Below, piece by piece: positions 6,654-13,554 of a stretch of DNA of 19,837 nucleotides. Source of the stretch: Bacillota bacterium. GTDB lineage: Bacteria > Bacillota > Sulfobacillia > Sulfobacillales > Sulfobacillaceae. Location: contig JAMCTO010000078.1 in NCBI GenBank assembly GCA_023381095.1, positions 1 through 19,837 on the forward strand, in the 5' to 3' direction. A model generated the notes under the pieces. It ran no database searches and was not told the DNA's origin. It saw only the letters and a list, made by a program, of their open reading frames with translations. Both the position numbers and the translations under genes were made by a program. Position 1 is the first letter of the stretch. The number at the start of each line of letters is the position of its first letter.

Positions 6654-7869
6654 GGGCCAGTCTCCCCTCACGCCAATGAAAAATATCCGCGGTAAATTGG
6701 TCCGCCCGCGCCTCCAAATCCCCGTTCGTGATCACCACAATACGTATGCCACGAGCCCTCCATGACCTAAGCAAAGGTTCCACTGTTGGCTCCCATCTAG
6801 CGCAGACCAATATCACCACGGACGCGGTGGTCACACGCCGCGACATCTCGGTCATGCGATCCGCCAACAGTTGGTGGATCGCCCCTGATGGCTGCAGCCA
6901 ACTTAACGCAGTCAAATATTCCGCCAATACTGGCTGACCGGTGGCCGGTTGGTGACAATATCCATACGGATAGCCAGGCAAGGATCCACTCATGGTCAAT
7001 CCCACCTCGATTCCGGCGGTAACGCTGGCCTCGACCACCGAAGCCGCCAAACTAATAAGATCCTCCAGACGGTCAACATCAATTCCCATCCAATGTTCGG
7101 CATGCGTCATAGGATGTACCACCAATTCGATTCGTCGATCTTGCACAGTTTGCAATTCTTTCACCATTAATCGCCCAGCACGGGCGGACGCATAGGGATG
7201 CAGCCGCCGCACAGGATCGCCCACAACATACGGCCTAATACCCACAATGCGATAGGGATCCGGTATGTCCCAAATTTTACCGCGTATCTCACCTTCCATC
7301 AGTTGGTGCGTAACAAACTGCCGGTTCAAGGCGAACCGTTTGGGCCACACGGTAATGTAGATGCGCTCTGGCATGTCCCGATAGAGACGGGTAAACCCGA
7401 ACGCGTCACTAAACCAGATTGACGCAGGCCCCAGCATCCACCGTCCGCGTGCCCTCCCGGTTAAAAGATATTGCACCCTCACCCGCTGGCGGGCTCCTAC
7501 ATGGACTTGTCCCGATATCACCTGACGGTGTGCCGGAGCATTGGCCACGACTTTCCCAGGCCCCCGAACATCGACCGCTTCGGGCAGGCTATTTTCCCAC
7601 GACACGTGGGCGATAGGCCAGGGCATGCGATTTTCGAACACGATTTCTGCAAAGACGGTTTGTCCGATTTCAATAATACGTTGGGAAACCTGGTGATCCA
7701 GCGCAATATCAGTGAGGGTGCGTCCTGCCATCCATTCTGCAATTCCGGTAATTACCAAAAGGAAAAACGCCACTACGAGCATTAGCGGACGGTGAAACAA
7801 TATGGCGGCCAGCGCAATGACTGTTGCTAAAACCACTAGACCGGAGTTTCGCCACAGTTGGGTTATCAC
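6646..7869 (-). CDS. DUF58 domain protein, membrane anchored
   Basis: The 407 residues start with two hydrophobic helices (about 8-26 and 29-46), followed by a beta-rich segment and the DUF58 signature near 211-240: IRPYVVGDPVRRLHPYASAR followed by AGRLMVKE. DUF58 is a von Willebrand A-like fold and is almost always encoded with a MoxR AAA+ ATPase. The usual Trp in the signature (I/L-H/N/D-W) is Pro here (LHPYASAR), a small deviation. A VWA-like continuation follows (RRIELVVHP; TTASVVILVCARWEP). The GTG start at 7869 overlaps the moxR TGA by 4 nt and has GAGGA about 8 nt upstream, indicating translational coupling. The likely role is adaptor or client-binding partner of MoxR at the inner face of the membrane. 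The molecular function is not known. Confidence 0.85.
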   Translation of the reverse strand: MITQLWRNSGLVVLATVIALAAILFHRPLMLVVAFFLLVITGIAEWMAGRTLTDIALDHQVSQRIIEIGQTVFAEIVFENRMPWPIAHVSWENSLPEAVDVRGPGKVVANAPAHRQVISGQVHVGARQRVRVQYLLTGRARGRWMLGPASIWFSDAFGFTRLYRDMPERIYITVWPKRFALNRQFVTHQLMEGEIRGKIWDIPDPYRIVGIRPYVVGDPVRRLHPYASARAGRLMVKELQTVQDRRIELVVHPMTHAEHWMGIDVDRLEDLISLAASVVEASVTAGIEVGLTMSGSLPGYPYGYCHQPATGQPVLAEYLTALSWLQPSGAIHQLLADRMTEMSRRVTTASVVILVCARWEPTVEPLLRSWRARGIRIVVITNGDLEARADQFTADIFHWREGRLAHG

Positions 7870-8831
7870 TGGACATCCTCGACTGGCACCGGCACCGTGT
7901 GTAATAAAGACCTGACTATCTCAGCGCTAGTGCTGCCACTGACTGAAGCCTCTACCCCCATCACCATTCGGTGAGCCAAAAGTGGTACTGCTAATGCCTG
8001 GACATCATCCGGCGTGACAAAGTCACGACCTGCCACATAAGCCTGTGCGCGCACCGCTCTGGCAAATTGCACCGCCGCCCGAGGTGACGCTCCCAGTCGA
8101 ATCATGGGATGTTGCCGTGTAGCACGAACCACATCGACCAGGTAAGTCAATACAGTATCATCCAAACGAACCTCGGCAACGTCCTTCATCATCTGGGTGA
8201 CCTGTTCTGGATTCCAAACCGCAACAATGTCCTTAACCTCATCGGTGTGGCTAAACCTCCGCACTATTTCCCGTTCATCCTGCAGATCCGGATATCCTAG
8301 TCCAAACGACAACAAAAACCGATCCATTTGTGCCTCAGGCAAAGGAAAAGTGCCCTCCATCTCGATGGGGTTTTGCGTTGCCAGTACAATAAAAGGTGTC
8401 GGAACGGGATGGCTTTGCCCGCTATCAGTCACTTGGCGCTCCTCCATAGCTTCCAGCAGTGCCGCCTGGGTGCGTGGTGTGGCGCGATTAATTTCGTCAA
8501 ATAAAATGACATGGTGGAAAATAGGGCCAGGCCTAAAGCTTAACTGCCCGGATTGCGGTTCGTAAATTAGGCCTCCGGTGACGTCGCTGGGCAACAAATC
8601 TGGTGTTCCTTGAATTCGGGCAAAAGACATACCGATGAGTCCGGCGAGAACCCGAGCTAATCGAGTTTTAGCCACCCCCGGCACATCGTTCAACAACAGG
8701 TGCCCACCCGCCAGCAACGCCACTAAAGCTAATTTAATTTGTTCCCGCTTCCCGGCTACAAAACGTTCGGCTTCGTTAATCAGACGTTCCAAAGAATTCC
8801 GTTCTTGGGATCCCGAGGATACATTATCCAC
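7866..8831 (-). CDS. MoxR-family AAA+ ATPase
   Basis: A soluble chaperone-like ATPase of 321 residues, the usual size. Walker A is NDVPGVAKTRLA (49-60), Walker B is VILFDEINRA (108-117), and the sensor 1 stretch is VLATQNPIEMEGTFPLPEAQ (149-168) followed by MDRFLL. The C-terminal lid has RLGASPRAAVQFARA and the DFVTPDDVQALAVPLLAHR pattern of the family. MoxR ATPases act with VWA/DUF58 partners in assembling or activating protein complexes; here the DUF58 gene overlaps by 4 nt. The GTG start at 8831 has AGGAGAGG immediately upstream at good spacing. It lies 46 bp after the unrecognised 431-residue gene, with a possible promoter overlapping that gene's 3' end. Confidence 0.95.
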   Translation of the reverse strand: MDNVSSGSQERNSLERLINEAERFVAGKREQIKLALVALLAGGHLLLNDVPGVAKTRLARVLAGLIGMSFARIQGTPDLLPSDVTGGLIYEPQSGQLSFRPGPIFHHVILFDEINRATPRTQAALLEAMEERQVTDSGQSHPVPTPFIVLATQNPIEMEGTFPLPEAQMDRFLLSFGLGYPDLQDEREIVRRFSHTDEVKDIVAVWNPEQVTQMMKDVAEVRLDDTVLTYLVDVVRATRQHPMIRLGASPRAAVQFARAVRAQAYVAGRDFVTPDDVQALAVPLLAHRMVMGVEASVSGSTSAEIVRSLLHTVPVPVEDVQ

Positions 8832-8857
8832 TTTGGCCTCTCCTCTTTTGTATTTGT

Positions 8858-8886
8858 ATTAGGTTAACATAATCCTGTCATGACAA
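8858..8886 (-). promoter_or_regulatory. Possible sigma-A promoter for the moxR operon
   Basis: On the minus strand a TTGTCA (8886-8881, 5 of 6 to consensus) is followed after 17 nt by CCTAAT (8863-8858, 4 of 6). The -35 lies across the last codons of the upstream gene, and the predicted start would give a leader of about 20 nt with the AGGAGAGG site in it. The fit is moderate and there is no experimental support. Read-through from upstream is equally possible. Confidence 0.35.
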
Positions 8887-10173
8887 TTTCAAAGATACTT
8901 TGGCTACAATTTCTGGAGCTATCGGACCCCACTGCCATCCAGTCCAGTTCGTTGTCTTTAAATCTGGAAAGCAGTCGCCAGCAACATTGCGGTATGCATC
9001 GGCAACCATTAAGGCACGACCCGGGTTCGCCTTTAACACCGGTATCCATGCGGTAGCACTTGCTGGCGACAGGAAAAGTTTCAGCCATGCCACCACCTCA
9101 TTGGGATCGCCCCCTTCTATCCAAAGCCAAGCATCCGCATAAGCCAAGGCCAAGTCTGCGGCTACGCGCCATTTCAAAAACGCGGACACTGCCTGGCCTA
9201 GTAGACTGGTATTCGCCAAAGCGGTATAGAGCCATAGCAATTGCGATTCAAACTGGGTCGGTTCAGCCAGTGCCCAAGTCAAAGCACTCACCGATTGCGT
9301 TTTTTGATGCCACCAATTTATCGTCAAACTGCTCAACAACGCGGAGTAGGCGCCTGGCCCATAATAAATCGTACCACTATCTAAATCGTTCCATCGCACA
9401 AAACTCTGGTTTTTTAATGGGTGGGTAATCAGGATCCGAGCGTTATCAAACAGGCCCAGTTTGTGAGCAACTACCGTCAAGATCGACTCGTTAAGCGGGA
9501 ACAACGGCTGCCCGGGCACTTGATGCTGTTTCCGTTGGCGATGCCAACCGCCTGCATCAACGTGAGCGCTTCCTATCCATGGTATCGTCGCCAACGTACC
9601 CGAGGCACCCGCTGAGTAGTGTTGGACGTAACGGTGAATAGATGCTTTTGCCTGGTCCGCAGTTACTGTCCATCGCACATGGTCACTGCCGGGAGGTGAC
9701 GATATCCGACTTAGTAACCCTAATACTCCCTTCGCCTCTTGGGTTAATTCAGTTTTCGCCCAGTAATCCCCACCACCAGCATCTTTTATTGCATCGAGCC
9801 AACGCGGCAGCTCTTGCAGAGCCCGTTCCAGACGACGGTAATCACCCAAAAGGCTTAGGACCGACAAGCCGTACCGTACATGAGAAAGCGGGGCCGCCGG
9901 CCGACGCCAGACTTCACCCCGCAAGCGGCCGACAGCAAAGCGTGCATATCGCCCCCAGCTAATGACCTCAGGGTCTTCAATCCGGGTTGCTTCCTCTGCC
10001 AGCAACAGCCATTCGTGAATCTCCCGCAAAAAAGCGGTCTCAGACCATTCCGGCCACCAAATGTCGCCGGGTACCTGCCCCCACCACAGGGTTGACGCCG
10101 GATACCTCTGCCTTAACAGTAGCCAGTAGGCATGCTTTATACGACTTTTGTCGGACCCCAATGCTTGACTCAT
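8878..10173 (-). CDS. Unrecognised 431-residue protein upstream of moxR
   Basis: I do not recognise this family. The predicted protein is mostly alpha-helical, soluble, Trp-rich (for example YPASTLWWGQVPGDIWWPEW near residues 24-43) and lacks a signal peptide or clear membrane helix. Distinctive segments are LSHVRYGLSVLSLLGDYRRL near 96-115, an NDLDSGTIYYGPGAYSALLS stretch in the middle, and WLWIEGGDPNEVVAWLKLFL near the C-terminus. I see no HExxH, Walker or other catalytic motif. The long open frame, collinear with its neighbours, supports a real gene. The ATG at 10173 has GGGGGT 8 nt upstream; the ATG at 10179 would be too close. It follows coaX by about 80 bp and precedes moxR by 46 bp, so it may supply or be a client of the MoxR/DUF58/DUF4129 system. 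Confidence 0.7.
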   Translation of the reverse strand: MSQALGSDKSRIKHAYWLLLRQRYPASTLWWGQVPGDIWWPEWSETAFLREIHEWLLLAEEATRIEDPEVISWGRYARFAVGRLRGEVWRRPAAPLSHVRYGLSVLSLLGDYRRLERALQELPRWLDAIKDAGGGDYWAKTELTQEAKGVLGLLSRISSPPGSDHVRWTVTADQAKASIHRYVQHYSAGASGTLATIPWIGSAHVDAGGWHRQRKQHQVPGQPLFPLNESILTVVAHKLGLFDNARILITHPLKNQSFVRWNDLDSGTIYYGPGAYSALLSSLTINWWHQKTQSVSALTWALAEPTQFESQLLWLYTALANTSLLGQAVSAFLKWRVAADLALAYADAWLWIEGGDPNEVVAWLKLFLSPASATAWIPVLKANPGRALMVADAYRNVAGDCFPDLKTTNWTGWQWGPIAPEIVAKVSLKLS

Positions 10174-10254
10174 CCGCATCCACCCCCATTTATCCTATGC
10201 AGTGATGAACTAAGGGTTAGAACAGCCGTCTACCAAAGGGTCCCCGTGCTAGAA

Positions 10255-11031
10255 TTAGGAAAGGCTGTGGCTATCTGCCCACATCGCTGCATACCGCAGG
10301 CCCTCCAACGTGAGCATAGGTTCTAATTGAGCCGCGAATTTTAAATGGGGCTGCACCCGGCGAGCCCAACCCCCAGTTAATACCACTGGGGTTTGACGTC
10401 CAAGCATTTGCCAGGTCCGAAACACGAGTTCGTTTACCATTCCCACAAATCCATGACCCACGCCTACGGCAATGGCCTGTTGAGTGGATTGTCCGATCAA
10501 TAGTTCCGGAATATTAGGAGGAATCAAGGGCAATCGGGCAGTGCCTTGCGCCAACGCGTTGGCCAAAAAATGGGGGCCGGGCGCAATGCTGCCGCCCAAA
10601 AACACGCCCGGCAACGCCACCGCATCAATGGTAGCGGTTGTCCCCATATCCACCACCACGACATTGTCCTGAATCTTATGCCATGCGGCCAGGGCATTGA
10701 TAAACCGATCCGCCCCTAAACTCTCCGGTGGTTTATAGGCCACCTCTAACCCGTATCCGGGTGGGACAATTTCCAATGGAGCACGATATGACAACGTTTC
10801 TGCTACCCGCGTGAAAGCAGGAGTCAATAGAGGAACCACGGACGCAATGACCGTTTGATCCACCAATCCTACACCGGCCTCTTCCAAAAATCCGCGCAAG
10901 GACAACCGATATTCATCTGCTGTACGTTTTATGTCTGTCGACATGCGCCATTCATGCTGCCAATCGTCGTCTTGGTATAATCCAATTTTTATATGAGTAT
11001 TCCCGATGTCGATGGCCAACAGGTGCTTCAA
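10255..11031 (-). CDS. coaX: Type III pantothenate kinase
   Basis: The enzyme phosphorylates pantothenate with ATP, the first step of coenzyme A synthesis. The 258-residue ASKHA-fold protein shows LLAIDIGNTHIKIGLY at the N-terminus (phosphate 1 motif), ESLGADRFINAL around residues 103-114, VVVDMGTTATID near 125-136 (phosphate 2), and GGSIAPG followed by LANALAQGTARLPLI. CoaX enzymes are generally insensitive to CoA feedback and need a monovalent cation. The start is probably the TTG at 11031, about 7 nt after GGGGGA; an in-frame TTG at 11034 and one at 11052 are alternatives. coaX near dusB-greA-lysS is a known Firmicute arrangement, here separated by four inserted genes. It is divergent from the peroxiredoxin gene. 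Confidence 0.95.
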   Translation of the reverse strand: MKHLLAIDIGNTHIKIGLYQDDDWQHEWRMSTDIKRTADEYRLSLRGFLEEAGVGLVDQTVIASVVPLLTPAFTRVAETLSYRAPLEIVPPGYGLEVAYKPPESLGADRFINALAAWHKIQDNVVVVDMGTTATIDAVALPGVFLGGSIAPGPHFLANALAQGTARLPLIPPNIPELLIGQSTQQAIAVGVGHGFVGMVNELVFRTWQMLGRQTPVVLTGGWARRVQPHLKFAAQLEPMLTLEGLRYAAMWADSHSLS

Positions 11032-11327
11032 CAAATATCCCCCTTGTACCAACCAGATATGCCACGTTGCATGTTCCTACAATGTAGCACAAACAGAGGA
11101 TTTGAACACAGAATTGCAAGCCATGATCCGCGACCGATGTGCTCCAAAACTGGGATACAGACGGAATTTCAGTTTTGCCGGATTTAGTCTCCGCATGCTA
11201 CCGTTGGAAGTAAACAATGCGGTTATTACAACCACATCCCATTAATTGGCATAATAAATACGCAGCATGTCGGAGCGTGATTTTGGGGACAGTGAAATGG
11301 ATATATTTTTCTTGAGGAGGCTGTATT
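11032..11327. other. Divergent intergenic region coaX / peroxiredoxin, 296 bp
   Basis: No convincing gene lies here. Short open frames on the plus strand are continuations of the coaX shadow and have no start signals. The region must hold the promoters of both flanking genes. A weak plus-strand candidate is listed separately. For coaX I find only poor matches to a sigma-A promoter. A small palindrome CTACA-A-TGTAG lies at 11077-11087, about 46 bp upstream of the coaX start; its meaning is unknown. Confidence 0.6.
11226..11255 (+). promoter_or_regulatory. Weak candidate promoter of the peroxiredoxin gene
   Basis: TTACAA (11226-11231) and CATAAT (11250-11255) are separated by 18 nt. The -10 matches 5 of 6 positions, the -35 only about 3 of 6. 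The leader would be about 65 nt, ending in the strong GAGGAGG site at 11314-11320. No PerR-like or other peroxide-sensing operator is evident. Confidence 0.3.
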
Positions 11328-11978
11328 ATGTCAGAAGACGCCGTACGATCCTTACCCCGGATTAATGAACCAGCGCCGGACTTTACCGCAGATACCACCC
11401 ATGGCCCCCTGACCTTATCAAAATTGCGGGGGAAATGGGTCATGTTCTTTTCCCATCCTGCAGATTTTACGCCAGTATGCACTACCGAGTTTGTTGCCTT
11501 TGCCGACTCCATTAAGGAGTTTGAAAAGCGCAATGTGCAGCTAATAGGATTGTCCGTCGACTCGGTTCCGGCCCATTTAGCATGGATCAATGCCATCAAC
11601 CAGGAACTTGGGGTACATATCCCATTCCCCATTATTGCCGATTTAAAGATGGAAGTCGCTCAGCTGTATGGCATGATTCATCCTGGTGACAGCACCACAG
11701 CGGCAGTCCGTAGTGTGTTCTTTATTGATGATCAAGGAATTATTCGCGCAATGATCTACTATCCCTTGTCGCTCGGCCGCAGCGTAACCGAGTTATTGCG
11801 GGTGATTGACGGGTTGCAGTTTACCTCACGGGAAAAACTGCCGACGCCAGCGAACTGGGAACCCGGCAAACCTGCAGTATATCCCGCCCCCAGCACCCAA
11901 GCAGCTTTAGAAGAACGCTTGGAGGAAGATGGCGGCAAACCTAATCTCAAGGCTTGGTGGCTTAAGACAACACCATAA
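11328..11978 (+). CDS. 1-Cys peroxiredoxin (Prx6-like)
   Basis: A cytoplasmic thiol peroxidase of 216 residues that reduces hydrogen peroxide and organic peroxides. The thioredoxin-fold start is followed by the active-site loop HPADFTPVCTTEF with the peroxidatic Cys51 and its Thr48/Pro49 partners; the conserved Arg is probably in TTAAVRSVFFID. Cys51 is the only cysteine, so it must be resolved by an external thiol. The C-terminal extension (PTPANWEPGKPAVYPAPS, then KPNLKAWWLKTTP) is typical of the Prx6 and archaeal long form, which builds dimers or decamers. GAGGAGG lies 7 nt before the ATG. The gene is monocistronic, divergent from coaX and convergent with the PQQ-repeat gene. Family confidence is high; the reductant is unknown. 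Confidence 0.95.
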   Translation: MSEDAVRSLPRINEPAPDFTADTTHGPLTLSKLRGKWVMFFSHPADFTPVCTTEFVAFADSIKEFEKRNVQLIGLSVDSVPAHLAWINAINQELGVHIPFPIIADLKMEVAQLYGMIHPGDSTTAAVRSVFFIDDQGIIRAMIYYPLSLGRSVTELLRVIDGLQFTSREKLPTPANWEPGKPAVYPAPSTQAALEERLEEDGGKPNLKAWWLKTTP

Positions 11979-12013
11979 GAAGTGGGCCAGCGCCTCACTT
12001 CTTATGGTGTTGT
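11967..12013. terminator. Perfect 18-bp hairpin between two convergent genes
   Basis: Bases 11967-11984 are exactly complementary to 11996-12013 around an 11-nt loop that can pair further (GGC/GCC). The stem includes the last codons and TAA of the peroxiredoxin gene and ends 13 bp before the stop of the opposing PQQ-repeat gene. It lacks a clean T-tract on either side, so it may work as a bidirectional terminator of the long-stem kind or as a 3'-end stabiliser. Confidence 0.6.
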
Positions 12014-12026
12014 TGGTCCCTCCGGA

Positions 12027-13352
12027 TCATTTCACCTGAGTCAAGGGCCGGGCAAAAATCTCTCCATTATCGTCCGGTTGGTACAGGGTTTGTCCCACGA
12101 TCACCGGATAATCGGCAGCAAACATACTCCCAGTCATTGTCTGGGAGTCAATCAGGCGGCCGGAGGAAGCATTTAACACATAAAAAGTTCCTTTGCTGTC
12201 TCCAAAATAGAGACGGTTAGCTAATAAGGCGGGGGCTTCGGAGATTGGCCCTGAGGCATGGAAAACCCACTGAACCGCCCCGGTTGCTGCATTGAGGGCA
12301 TACTCGCTACTGGTAACCATACTGCCGAAATATACCGTCGAGCCCACCGCTACCGGCGCTGCAGCCTCAATATTGAGGGGCAGGGTGCCTGAACCCAAAT
12401 CCGTTTGCCAAGCCAATTTTCCGCCAGTGGTAAAGGCAAACGCCACAGAAGACGGCTTAGTCCAGCTGCCAACCGTCCCCAACACGTAGACCTGGTTATT
12501 GGAAAACGCCAACGAGCAGTCGTCGGTCCCAGCAAACACGCCAGGAATAGGGGTCTTCCATAAAATTTTGTGCGTAGCCACATCAATAGCATAAAGATCA
12601 TACGGATGTGCACCAGATACATAAAGTATCCCGTTGGCATATGTAGGAGAAGACATGCTAACGTATGAGCCAATCGATACGGTCCACTCCTTCTGACCGC
12701 TCTGGGCATCAAAGGAGTAGACTTTGCCATCGCCGTTGGCCACAAGAAGGGTATTGCCTTCTAACACGAAGGTAGGCATGTCCTCCCCACGGGTCAAATA
12801 CTCCCAGACTACTTGGCCAGTCTTTTCGTTCAAGGCGTAGATCCCGCTCAAACCGACCCCACGGATAATGTGGCGCGTGTTCAAGTTATCCTCTTTGGCA
12901 AAATTCGCCGCGGTAAATCCTCCCGATCCACTGCCAACAAACACCAATCCATCACCCACCACTGGGGTAGTCATCGACATATTATTCAGGGTTCGCCGCC
13001 AGAGGAGCCGTCCTGTTTTAGCCCCTAATGCGTAGATATACCCATGAACACTTTGTCCGGGGAATATTCCGCTATCGCTTGACGCATAAACCACGCCATT
13101 AGCCACCGAAGCTTGCTGAATCGGCACCGGAGCCTTAAACGTCCATGTGGTTGTCCAATGAGCCACCGAAGGGGATTCATATACCGCGTTGTTGCTGTCA
13201 CCCATCGCATATTCGGAAAATTTAGCCGGACCTATGTGAGTTGAAGCGACAGCAACATTGCGGGCCAATGTTTGCGTGCCCCATACCACGGCTATTGCTA
13301 CGGCCGCCAACACCGCCAATATCGTCTGCCAGTGCCGTAATACACGTTGCAT
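12027..13352 (-). CDS. Exported PQQ-like beta-propeller repeat protein
   Basis: The 441-residue protein begins with one hydrophobic helix (about residues 11-28, ILAVLAAVAIAVVW) without a lipobox Cys, so it is anchored or secreted. The rest consists of at least six PQQ-like (PF01011-type) blades, each ending in a G-x-x-x-W pattern: TGRLLWRRTL, TGQVVWEYLT, SGQKEWTVSIG, THKILWKTPIP, GGKLAWQTDLG, TGAVQWVFHASG, plus a degenerate SGRLIDSQTM. Such propellers in Gram-positive bacteria are usually scaffold or binding proteins like BamB. The metal and quinone ligands of true PQQ dehydrogenases are not recognisable. The start is ATG 13352 or TTG 13355; GGGAGG lies 10 and 7 nt away respectively. It is divergent from moeA. 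The function is undefined. Confidence 0.85.
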   Translation of the reverse strand: MQRVLRHWQTILAVLAAVAIAVVWGTQTLARNVAVASTHIGPAKFSEYAMGDSNNAVYESPSVAHWTTTWTFKAPVPIQQASVANGVVYASSDSGIFPGQSVHGYIYALGAKTGRLLWRRTLNNMSMTTPVVGDGLVFVGSGSGGFTAANFAKEDNLNTRHIIRGVGLSGIYALNEKTGQVVWEYLTRGEDMPTFVLEGNTLLVANGDGKVYSFDAQSGQKEWTVSIGSYVSMSSPTYANGILYVSGAHPYDLYAIDVATHKILWKTPIPGVFAGTDDCSLAFSNNQVYVLGTVGSWTKPSSVAFAFTTGGKLAWQTDLGSGTLPLNIEAAAPVAVGSTVYFGSMVTSSEYALNAATGAVQWVFHASGPISEAPALLANRLYFGDSKGTFYVLNASSGRLIDSQTMTGSMFAADYPVIVGQTLYQPDDNGEIFARPLTQVK

Positions 13353-13554
13353 CAAGGTTTCGCCTCCCTTTATAACTAAAGAAACTTTCCATAGACGCCG
13401 ACATGTCTGCGGTCACTGTATCATACCTATAGCCGCGAACCCGCTTTACTCTCCTGAAAAATAACTGAATTACCAATCTCCGTTGGATAGGCTGTAGTCA
13501 ACACGCGAGGTCTGTTAAAATGTTGTCAATACTTGCAAAGATGAGGCTAAAACC

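Noticed and set aside
11006..11245. Plus-strand 79-codon frame between coaX and the peroxiredoxin gene
   Set aside because: It begins inside antisense coaX, lacks a start signal and shows no family features.
11198..11632. Minus-strand open frame of 144 codons over the peroxiredoxin start
   Set aside because: It is antisense to a well-conserved gene and its product resembles nothing; it is a frame shadow.
12027..13352. Reading the propeller protein as a PQQ-dependent dehydrogenase
   Set aside because: It is shorter than those enzymes and lacks recognisable quinone, calcium or catalytic Asp motifs; the repeats alone match BamB-like propellers.
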